DNA of 7,165 bases from Bacteroidota bacterium. GTDB lineage: Bacteria; Bacteroidota; Bacteroidia; Cytophagales; Hymenobacteraceae. Position 1 is the first letter of the stretch. Each line of letters starts with the position of its first letter. The notes under the pieces were generated by a model. The model did no database searches. It saw nothing but the letters and a program-made list of their open reading frames with translations, and was not told where the DNA came from. The stretch covers positions 1-7,165 of the forward strand of contig JAFADQ010000413.1 in the NCBI GenBank assembly GCA_023424725.1, read 5' to 3'. Shown in pieces: positions 1 through 5,536 of the stretch. The position numbers and the translations under genes are program-made.

Positions 1-472
1 AAGCAGAGTAAGGAGAGCGCGGATCGTAGGGAGTTTCTTCGGTAAACAATCCTTCCTGGCCAAGCGAGCCATACACTTCGTCGGTAGAGATGTGGTAAAA
101 TATTTTGCCCTCCAAGTTGTTTTTCCAGAGGTTGCGGGCCGCGCTTAGCAGATTCACTGTACCGGTAACGTTTGTATGAACAAATGAAAGAGGGTCGGAT
201 ATAGACCTGTCGACATGCGATTCGGCGGCAAGGTGAACCACGGCGTCGAATTGGTGCTCACTGAAAATCTTATCCAGAAAAGCAGCATCTACAATATCAC
301 CTTTAATAAAGGTGTAGTTTTCGCTGTTTTCTATGTCGGTTAAGTTCGCCAGATTGCCGGCATACGTAAGCTTGTCGAGGTTAAAAATCTGGTAATCGGG
401 GTATTTAGTTACAAACAACCTTACCACATGCGACCCGATAAAACCGGCGCCTCCGGTTACTAATATTTTCAT
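1..472 (-). CDS. rmlB: dTDP-glucose 4,6-dehydratase, N-terminal part (truncated by window edge)
   Basis: This gene starts at ATG (472-470) and runs off the left edge after 157 codons; the family is about 330-350 residues, so more than half is missing. RmlB converts dTDP-glucose to dTDP-4-keto-6-deoxyglucose in the cytoplasm, using tightly bound NAD, as the second step towards dTDP-rhamnose and several dTDP-amino or deoxy sugars. Seen in the translation: MKILVTGGAGFIGSH with the GxxGxxG dinucleotide-binding loop at residues 7-13, LDKLTYAGN at 32-40 (typical of RmlB), HLAAESHVDRS at 80-90, and ISTDEVYG at 128-135, whose Thr-Asp-Glu (130-132) is the catalytic dehydratase triad stretch. SPYSA at 153-157 begins the YxxxK motif; its lysine is beyond the edge. 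It lies 271 bases downstream of the CMP-sugar synthetase gene on the same strand and probably has its own promoter. The family call is firm; which final sugar it serves cannot be told from this window. Confidence 0.96.
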   Translation of the reverse strand, partial: MKILVTGGAGFIGSHVVRLFVTKYPDYQIFNLDKLTYAGNLANLTDIENSENYTFIKGDIVDAAFLDKIFSEHQFDAVVHLAAESHVDRSISDPLSFVHTNVTGTVNLLSAARNLWKNNLEGKIFYHISTDEVYGSLGQEGLFTEETPYDPRSPYSA

Positions 473-490
473 GGAAATGTTTCCGGTTAA

Positions 491-569
491 TTTAAAAGGT
501 TCATATCTGTTAATGCCTGAAGCAGATCAGGCTTTAATCAGAAGAAAAAAAGAACAGAAACCTTTTAAA
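491..569 (-). repeat. Tiered inverted repeat in the rmlB leader
   Basis: A perfect 11-base inverted repeat (TTTAAAAGGTT at 491-501, AACCTTTTAAA at 559-569) encloses a second arm pair (CTGTT 507-511, AACAG 553-557) and a central hairpin (GCCTGA 515-520, AGCAGA loop, TCAGGC 527-532, plus two further pairs 512-513 with 534-535). All three tiers are mutually compatible and could fold into one long imperfect stem in the transcript, with a pyrimidine-rich asymmetric loop (minus-strand complement of 536-552). The structure ends 18 bases before the rmlB start codon and lies downstream of the candidate promoter at 610-617, so it would sit in the 5' leader. No long U-tract follows the last arm, so it does not look like a standard terminator. 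Function is unknown. Confidence 0.5.
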
Positions 570-609
570 CGCACTTTTTAAAATTTGTAATACCTTAGGT
601 AATAAAAGG

Positions 610-617
610 CAAATTTA
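610..617 (-). promoter_or_regulatory. Candidate Bacteroidota -7 promoter box upstream of rmlB
   Basis: The minus strand reads TAAATTTG here, an exact match to the TAnnTTTG -7 consensus of Bacteroidota primary-sigma promoters. A start about seven bases downstream (near 603) would give an rmlB leader of about 130 bases. No convincing TTTG -33 element is visible at the usual spacing, so the assignment rests on the -7 box and its position in the only long intergenic gap. A small dyad, TACCT and AGGTA around base 596 (591-601), lies just past the predicted start and could be an operator or chance. Confidence 0.35.
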
Positions 618-743
618 GCCTAATTTATTGAAATAGTTAAGATTTTAGCTTTTCTCTTAAGCAGCATAAAAAACTATTCGATCAAATCCATAACAAGATT
701 CTACCTTTTGAATGAGATAAAAAAGGCATTTGTTAAAATTTGA

Positions 744-1436
744 TTATAGCGTGGTCTTCCACACCCCAACCATCACCTCCCCCACTTTCCAATCCAACTC
801 ACTATCAATATCCAAAGAGCTTTCCTCATCCATTACATATTTTACCTTTGGGGAAAGTTGAGAGAAAGCCTTTGTTTTTAAGGCATTAACATTAATCACA
901 TAAATTGCCCCGTTATACTCCCACACTTTCGGGCAATCTTGCCGCCGGGTGAACTCTCCTTTTTTAGAAGATTGCAGATAACCGTTTTCATCTTCCTCGA
1001 AGAGAACGTAATAAGGGTTCGATTTGGTTTCTTTTACCGACACAACCATATCCAAATCTGCAGTAAATAAACCAAGGGCCTCCTTAATATGTTGTGCAGT
1101 TCGGAAAGGGGAAGTGGGTTGGAGCAGAATTACCACATCAGGAAAGTAGCCTTGCGCTTCGTAAAAATCTACGGCATGCAATAAAACTTCACGTGTACCT
1201 GCCGTATCTGTTGCCAGTTCTGGTGGCCGTAAAAATGGCACTCGCAGCCCTGTTTGCTCGGCACATGCTTTAATTTCTGGCGAATCGGTAGAAACGCAAA
1301 TGATTTCTGGTGGAAAAACGGCCAGTGCAGCTTCTATGGTATAATGGATAAGAGGTTTGCCCCCCAATGGCTTTATATTTTTACCCGGAACACCTTTAGA
1401 TCCGCCTCGGGCCGGTATTACTACTAAGGGCTTCAC
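744..1436 (-). CDS. neuA: CMP-nonulosonate cytidylyltransferase (CMP-sialic/legionaminic acid synthetase)
   Basis: This 230-residue enzyme should join CTP and a free nonulosonic acid to give the CMP-sugar used by a glycosyltransferase, the last cytoplasmic activation step. Seen: the nucleotide-binding N terminus VVIPARGGSKGVPGKNI at residues 5-21, CVSTDSPEI at 47-55, LLQPTSPFRT at 104-113, RRQDCPKVWEYNGAIYV at 164-180, and the metal-binding end SLDIDSELDW at 207-216; this is the NeuA/LegF layout at normal length. I chose GTG at 1436-1434 as start: the upstream gene's stop is TAG at 1438-1436, so the junction reads TAGTG with one base shared, and the protein then begins immediately before the conserved PLVVIPARGG. 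A longer reading from a TTG at 1505 would add 23 basic residues that lie inside the upstream gene and match nothing in the family. Context (LegB, CBS nucleotidyltransferase) suggests legionaminate or a relative rather than N-acetylneuraminate; the sequence alone does not prove the substrate. Confidence 0.93.
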   Translation of the reverse strand: MKPLVVIPARGGSKGVPGKNIKPLGGKPLIHYTIEAALAVFPPEIICVSTDSPEIKACAEQTGLRVPFLRPPELATDTAGTREVLLHAVDFYEAQGYFPDVVILLQPTSPFRTAQHIKEALGLFTADLDMVVSVKETKSNPYYVLFEEDENGYLQSSKKGEFTRRQDCPKVWEYNGAIYVINVNALKTKAFSQLSPKVKYVMDEESSLDIDSELDWKVGEVMVGVWKTTL

Positions 1437-2593
1437 TAAAATTTTATCTGATGGATATCTTGTTGCGCTTTTTCGTAATCTTCGGGGCGGCCTATATCTA
1501 ACCAATAGCCGGCAAGAGGATATGAAACAACTTTTTTACCCAAGGCAATTAGTTTTTCGGCCAGGTCGGTAGCATCAAAATAAGTATTCTGAGGCAGGTG
1601 CTCTAACACAGCTCGCTTCATCAAATATATTCCTCCGTTGGTGTAATAGGTAAACGAGGGTTTTTCTTTAAAGCTTGTAATATCGTTGTTCTCGATTTCT
1701 AGCACCGCGTACGGAATAGTTACTTTGTAAGGTATGGTAACTACTGCCAAATCAGCATTCTGGCTTAAAAAGTGGAGAAAAAAATGCTCGTAATTTATAT
1801 TAGTGAGTACATCGGAGTTGGTTACCAGCAAATATTCGTGCTGAAAATCCGTAATTATAGACACCGCGCCAATAGTTCCTAAAGGTTCTTTCTCGTGAAT
1901 GTATTGAATATTGATATTTCGGTTAAAGCCGTTACCTATCTCCGCTTCTATTTGCTCGCCTTTATAACCAACCGAAATCCGGAATTCGTCTATTCCGAAA
2001 GCAGCCAGGCGATTAATGTTGTGCTCTATTATAGATTCGCCACCTACTTTTAGCAGTGGTTTTGGGGTTGTATCGGTAAGTGGACTAAGCCGCTGGCCAC
2101 GGCCACCGGCCATAATAATGGCATCTACAGGCAGGTACGACTTCAGAAACCGGAAGTTTAGCACGTTTACTATTTTGCCTTCGCGGCAAATAACGGGCAC
2201 AATTTTATAGTCGTTTTCTCTAAAGTTAATTACCTGTTCTATTGTATAAGCGCCTTTCTGCAAAGATTTGGGGTTAGTTTGCAGAAATTTATCAATCATG
2301 TCGTCCAGCGATAAACCTTTTAGAAAGCCCCGGCGCACATCGCCGTCGGTTAAAGAACCAACCAGCTCTTCGTCTTCGTTCACCACAAATAAAATGGCGT
2401 CGGCGGCCAGTTTATCCAGTTGCGCCAGCGCGGTTTTTATGGGGGTGTTAATTTGTATTATATGTTGTCTAAAATCCATAGGGCCGGCATTCGGGTCCTG
2501 GGCAATAGGTGTAGGAGTTGTAGCGGGCAGTGAGGTTTGCTCGCCGGATTCCTCCACCAGAGGCTGAAGTATATCTGTAGAAAAAAAGGTCAA
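1436..2593 (-). CDS. ptmE: CBS-domain sugar-1-phosphate nucleotidyltransferase (PtmE-like)
   Basis: A tandem CBS pair (about residues 45-150, with ILFVVNEDEELVGSLTDGD at 67-85) is joined to an NTP-transferase domain (about 157-380). The latter shows the signature MAGGRGQRLSPLTDTTPKP at 161-179, the metal-site stretch TNSDVLTN at 258-265, and YWLDIGRPEDYEKA at 363-376. This architecture matches Campylobacter PtmE, which makes GDP-glucosamine for legionaminate synthesis, so GDP-hexosamine synthesis is the likely role; nucleotide preference is inferred. The CBS pair may sense an adenine nucleotide. Start choice is uncertain. TTG at 2593 overlaps the neuC stop by four bases (TTGA) and gives 385 residues. 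ATG at 2479 gives 347 residues, closer to the family's usual beginning, but leaves 110 bases unassigned. That stretch is about 54% GC, unlike the AT-rich gaps, so I keep the longer frame. The extra 38 residues are rich in Pro and Thr and carry no recognisable domain. Confidence 0.88.
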   Translation of the reverse strand: MTFFSTDILQPLVEESGEQTSLPATTPTPIAQDPNAGPMDFRQHIIQINTPIKTALAQLDKLAADAILFVVNEDEELVGSLTDGDVRRGFLKGLSLDDMIDKFLQTNPKSLQKGAYTIEQVINFRENDYKIVPVICREGKIVNVLNFRFLKSYLPVDAIIMAGGRGQRLSPLTDTTPKPLLKVGGESIIEHNINRLAAFGIDEFRISVGYKGEQIEAEIGNGFNRNINIQYIHEKEPLGTIGAVSIITDFQHEYLLVTNSDVLTNINYEHFFLHFLSQNADLAVVTIPYKVTIPYAVLEIENNDITSFKEKPSFTYYTNGGIYLMKRAVLEHLPQNTYFDATDLAEKLIALGKKVVSYPLAGYWLDIGRPEDYEKAQQDIHQIKF

Positions 2594-3759
2594 TCTGCTG
2601 TGTTTGGAATTGTATAAAACTTCTTTTTTAATATGCCCTCTAAATTAGCATTCTTTAAAATAGAAACAAGGCTTTCTGACGGATTTCCTGTTCCGTAAGG
2701 ATTTTCCGTTAATGCCATCTCAGATTTGAACCGGGCTGAAAGGGCCAGTTTTATGCCCGTTACAACCGAACTGGCATCTGGAGCACAATCTATTACACTT
2801 GCCGCTTTTATGCGCCCGCTTTGCCTGTCGCCGATATTTACAGTTGGCGTTTGAAAAGAGGGCGCCTCTGTTAAGCCGCTCGACGAGTTTCCGATAACCG
2901 CATGAACATGCCGCAACGCCGAAAGATACCGAAGCTGCCCGAGCGAAACAAACGAAACCGCGCGGCCTTGCGAAGATTGTACGAAATCGTCAATCATCCG
3001 GATAAGTACGCGGCCACCAGTATCGGCGTTGGGTTTGGTAAAAATTACGCGGGCTTCGGGAAACTGATCGAGCGCTCGCAGCAACTCGGCAAACTGGCTT
3101 TCGGCAGAAGCAGAATCTAAGGTTACCGGATGATAGGTTACCAAAAAGTTGACTTCGCCAAGTTCAAATTTAATCGATTTTTCGAACTCCCCGCGGCTAA
3201 GCAAATTCAGTTTGTTTATATTTTCGATGCCAAGGAAGCCAATATTGTACACCCGCTCCGGATCTTCGCCTAACTGAATTACTCTGTTTTTATACTCTTC
3301 GGTTGCTGTAAAATGCAAGTGCGACATTTTAGTGATGGAATGCCGGAAAGCTTCATCAATCGCGCCCTCGGTGGTTTCGCCGCCGTTGCAATGAGCCACC
3401 GGAATGCGGGCCACCTGCGCGGCCGTAACCGCGCCAAAAATCTCGAACCGGTCGCCTAAAACAAGTAGCAAATCAGGCTTCAGCCGATCGAAAGCTTCGG
3501 CAAAACCGGCAATGGCCAATGCAATGCTTTTAGAAATTCCAACCTCAGAATCGGAAGAAAGTTCTATATCGATTTTTTCATCAATACTAAATCCGTCTGC
3601 TTCAATTTGCTTATACGTCAGGCCAAATTCCGGCGAGAGGTGCATGCCTGTAACGCAGAGTTGCAGGTGCAGCTCAGGATCGGCTTTAATGGCCTGCAGG
3701 GTAAAATAAAGCAGACCGTACTCTGCCCTGGTACCGGTAATTACGCAAATTTTCCGCAT
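2590..3759 (-). CDS. neuC: Hydrolysing UDP/GDP-sugar 2-epimerase (NeuC/LegG family)
   Basis: This 389-residue protein should cleave the nucleotide from an activated HexNAc and invert C2 to give a free ManNAc-type sugar, the direct substrate of NeuB. In the legionaminate pathway the substrate is the nucleotide-linked 2,4-diacetamido-2,4,6-trideoxyglucose. Seen: the N terminus ICVITGTRAEYGLL at 4-17, VLGDRFEIF at 100-108, the substrate-site run HCNGGETTEGAIDEAFRH at 123-140, TYHPVT at 208-213, and the C-terminal nucleotide-binding stretch GNSSSGLTEAP at 290-300 followed by NIGDRQSGR at 308-316. This is the full GT-B-like epimerase fold at normal length. ATG at 3759 shares one base with the neuB stop (TGATG) and its TGA stop at 2592-2590 meets the next gene's TTG, so translation is probably coupled. 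Family is certain. LegG rather than true NeuC is inferred from the neighbours. Confidence 0.95.
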   Translation of the reverse strand: MRKICVITGTRAEYGLLYFTLQAIKADPELHLQLCVTGMHLSPEFGLTYKQIEADGFSIDEKIDIELSSDSEVGISKSIALAIAGFAEAFDRLKPDLLLVLGDRFEIFGAVTAAQVARIPVAHCNGGETTEGAIDEAFRHSITKMSHLHFTATEEYKNRVIQLGEDPERVYNIGFLGIENINKLNLLSRGEFEKSIKFELGEVNFLVTYHPVTLDSASAESQFAELLRALDQFPEARVIFTKPNADTGGRVLIRMIDDFVQSSQGRAVSFVSLGQLRYLSALRHVHAVIGNSSSGLTEAPSFQTPTVNIGDRQSGRIKAASVIDCAPDASSVVTGIKLALSARFKSEMALTENPYGTGNPSESLVSILKNANLEGILKKKFYTIPNTAD

Positions 3760-4778
3760 CAGAAATGGCTTACACTTACTTTTTCGCCGGCTTTTACACT
3801 TGTTTGCAAAGGCTTTCCGGTAACAGTGTCTATCTCCATCGGGCTTATTCCATCGCCGGGCCTCAGAGCAACTAAATCGTGCCTGGTTATGGTGTGTTTT
3901 GCCGGAAGTTCTGTTTTATAATAAAGGCTTTTTCTGGCAACGTTTATGTTCTTGATTTCGGCGCTGGCGGGCTCTTTTTTGCCGGTCGCAGCCATTGCCA
4001 GCTCTACATTGCGAATGGCGGCCACCATTTGCTTTAGCTCTTCCGGCTCCAGCGATGCCGCATGGTCGGGGCCCGGGAGTTTTTTATCTAAGGTAAAATG
4101 CTTTTCTATAACAGCGGCTCCCAGGGCAACGGCGGCAACCGTAATTTCTATCCCTAAAGTATGGTCTGAGTAGCCAACTTTCAGGTGTAATTCGTCGCGC
4201 ATGGTTAGCATTGCTTTCAGGTTTACGCTGGCCATCGGTGCCGGATATTCGGTAGTGCAGTGCAAAACGGTAATGTCGTCTTTTGCCAGACCATTGTGAG
4301 TCAGCACTTTTACGGCGGCTTTTACTTCCTGCAAAGTTGCCATTCCGGTTGATAAAATTACAGGTTTCTTTTTTCGCGCTATATGCTCCAGAAAAGGTTT
4401 ATTGGTGATCTCGCCCGATGGAATTTTAAAGAACGGCAGCCCTAATTTATCCAGAAAATCGATGCTTTGTTCGTCGAACCCGGTTGAAAGGAATTGTATT
4501 TTTCGGGAAGCAGCGAAGGCGATCAATTGCGGATACCAACCGGCGGGCATTTCCAGCTTTTTCAGCATTCCGAACTGCGATGTTTCCGGATCGTTTGTAT
4601 TTCTGCTCTGATAGGCCGCTTTTTGGGCGTCGCAGGTTACCAGGTTTTCGGTTTTAAATGTCTGGAATTTTACAAAATCGGCACCACAATCTGCAGCGAC
4701 CGAAATTAGTTTTTTGGCTGTTTCCAGGTCGCCGTTGTGATTAACTCCGGCTTCGGCGATGATAATAGTTTTGCTCAT
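3759..4778 (-). CDS. neuB: Nonulosonic acid synthase (NeuB/LegI family)
   Basis: This 339-residue enzyme condenses a ManNAc-type hexosamine with phosphoenolpyruvate to give a nine-carbon 2-keto-3-deoxy acid. It has an N-terminal NeuB TIM-barrel (about 1-265) and a C-terminal SAF/antifreeze-like domain (about 280-339). Seen: IIIAEAGVNHNGD at 5-17, FVKFQTF at 35-41, STGFDE at 98-103, KIPSGEITN at 118-126, LSTGMATL at 142-149, TTEYPAP at 175-181, GYSDHTLG at 202-209 and EKHFTLD at 225-231. His206 and His227 have the 21-residue spacing of the two metal-ligand histidines of meningococcal NeuB. GPDHAASLEPEEL (236-248) and RKSLYY (282-287) are also typical. I chose ATG at 4778 because it forms a four-base ATGA overlap with the acetyltransferase stop and begins just before the conserved IAEAG; the longer TTG reading at 4811 adds 11 residues inside the upstream gene. 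GEITNKP and the context favour the legionaminate branch. Confidence 0.96.
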   Translation of the reverse strand: MSKTIIIAEAGVNHNGDLETAKKLISVAADCGADFVKFQTFKTENLVTCDAQKAAYQSRNTNDPETSQFGMLKKLEMPAGWYPQLIAFAASRKIQFLSTGFDEQSIDFLDKLGLPFFKIPSGEITNKPFLEHIARKKKPVILSTGMATLQEVKAAVKVLTHNGLAKDDITVLHCTTEYPAPMASVNLKAMLTMRDELHLKVGYSDHTLGIEITVAAVALGAAVIEKHFTLDKKLPGPDHAASLEPEELKQMVAAIRNVELAMAATGKKEPASAEIKNINVARKSLYYKTELPAKHTITRHDLVALRPGDGISPMEIDTVTGKPLQTSVKAGEKVSVSHF

Positions 4779-5404
4779 TTTTGCAGCTTCTTTGCCGGGT
4801 TGCCTGCCCAAATTTCGTTATCCGGAATATCATTTAAAACAACCGAACCGGCACCAATTGTAACATTATCGCCAATCATGATGCCCTGCTTTACCACGGC
4901 ATTTGCCCCGATAAAAGCATTTTGGCCAACAGTTACATTTCCTGCCAACACAGCACCGGGTGCTATGTGCGCGAAGTCACCTATTTTGCACTCGTGCTCA
5001 ACAATGCAGCCCGTATTCGCGATAACGCCGGCGCCAATAGCGGCAAGCGGATTTATTACCGCGCCCGCCGCAATAAATGTGCCCGCTCCAATTGTTGCGT
5101 AAGCAGACACCCTAGCCGCAGGATGTTGAATTACTGCAACAGCTAGCCCTTGCCGCTGAAGCAGATCAAAAACTTGCCTGCGGATGGCATTATTTCCTAT
5201 TCCGATAACGGCAGCTTCAGCAATAACAGATAAATTCCCCAGTACAGTATTATCCTGCTCGCTGCCTAAATAGGTGAGAGAAAACGGATTGTATGTAACT
5301 TCTGAAATATCGCAATAACCGGCAAGGTGATGCCCAGAGAGCAGAGTAGCTTCTGCCACTACAAACCCGTGGCCCGAATATCCGAAAAGAGCGATTTTTT
5401 TCAT
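4775..5404 (-). CDS. neuD: NeuD/PglD-family left-handed beta-helix acetyltransferase (probable LegH role)
   Basis: This 209-residue protein has a Rossmann-like PglD N-terminal domain (about 1-90, starting KKIALFGYSGHGFVVAEA) and a hexapeptide-repeat left-handed beta-helix (about 95-195) with recurring isoleucine- or valine-led turns such as IGAGTF, IGAGVIA, VTVGQN, IGANAV and IGAGSV. The stretch EHECKIGDFAHIAPGA at 136-151 corresponds to the PglD active-site region, with His137 the likely catalytic base and His146 nearby; the end IWAGNPAKKL is typical. Homologues transfer acetyl from acetyl-CoA to a sugar amine. In this cassette it should acetylate the 4-amino group of the nucleotide-linked intermediate before NeuC acts, though O-acetylation of the finished sugar, as for some NeuD proteins, is possible. 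The ATG at 5404 is preceded in frame by a TAG at 5419-5417, which limits any longer start. It is the first gene of the tightly overlapping block and follows a 132-base gap after legB. Confidence 0.92.
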   Translation of the reverse strand: MKKIALFGYSGHGFVVAEATLLSGHHLAGYCDISEVTYNPFSLTYLGSEQDNTVLGNLSVIAEAAVIGIGNNAIRRQVFDLLQRQGLAVAVIQHPAARVSAYATIGAGTFIAAGAVINPLAAIGAGVIANTGCIVEHECKIGDFAHIAPGAVLAGNVTVGQNAFIGANAVVKQGIMIGDNVTIGAGSVVLNDIPDNEIWAGNPAKKLQK

Positions 5405-5437
5405 GCAGAATTTGAGCTAGCGGCGTACGTATTAAGT

Positions 5438-5465
5438 AATTGGGTTCTTAATCTATTAACCAATT
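5438..5465. repeat. Inverted repeat upstream of the acetyltransferase gene
   Basis: AATTGGGTT at 5438-5446 and AACCAATT at 5458-5465 pair over eight positions with one bulged G, around an 11-base AT-rich centre. A ten-base palindrome, ATTCCGGAAT (5463-5472), abuts and overlaps the second arm. They lie 34-68 bases upstream of the acetyltransferase start codon, where a promoter or operator for the block would be expected. No clear TAnnTTTG box is present, so a regulatory role is only a possibility. Confidence 0.3.
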
Positions 5466-5477
5466 CCGGAATATTAA

Positions 5478-5519
5478 TTTAGGCTGTAACAGGCAAAAAA
5501 ATGGCCGTCACAGCATAAA
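5478..5519 (-). terminator. Stem-loop after legB, terminator-like or attenuator
   Basis: On the minus strand GCTGTGACGG pairs with CCTGTTACAGC-side bases over ten positions including two G-T wobbles, around a T-rich loop; beyond one mismatch, four more A-T pairs (5516-5519 with 5478-5481) extend it. The wobbles pair only in the minus-strand transcript, so the fold favours RNA made in the operon direction. It lies 18 bases after the legB stop. There is no U-tract after the 3' arm, so it may be an attenuator, an RNA-stabilising end or a scar rather than a true terminator. Confidence 0.4.
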
Positions 5520-5536
5520 ACCAAGTAAGAGCATGT

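Noticed and set aside
473..484. GGAAATGTTTCC dyad touching the rmlB start codon
   Set aside because: Five-base arms with a two-base centre cannot form an RNA hairpin and are easily found by chance; there is no second copy to support an operator.
704..726. CCTTTT/AAAAGG hairpin after neuA as a terminator
   Set aside because: The stem has only six pairs, four of them A-T, and no U-tract follows on the minus strand. It is too weak in so AT-rich a gap to call.
473..743. Small peptide genes or an aminotransferase remnant in the AT-rich gap
   Set aside because: Minus-strand frames starting with ATG are at most about 15 codons long, and nothing resembles a PLP-enzyme fragment.
1680..1760. Repeated VTIPY pentapeptide in the nucleotidyltransferase (residues 285-289 and 291-295) as a tandem duplication
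   Set aside because: The underlying codons differ and the segment aligns in length with the usual family pattern, so it is coincidental similarity.
2016..2567. Two plus-strand open frames of 64 and 99 codons
   Set aside because: They are antisense to the CBS nucleotidyltransferase, Ser-rich and low in complexity, with no start context or neighbours to support them.
3404..3921. Overlapping plus-strand open frames of about 100 codons
   Set aside because: They are antisense to neuC and neuB, which have strong family motifs throughout; the plus-strand translations resemble no family and are typical shadow frames.
4737..5102. 121-codon open frame on the plus strand
   Set aside because: It lies antisense to the acetyltransferase and neuB start. 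Its repetitive Ala/Pro/Thr-rich translation is the mirror of the hexapeptide repeats, with no recognisable motif.
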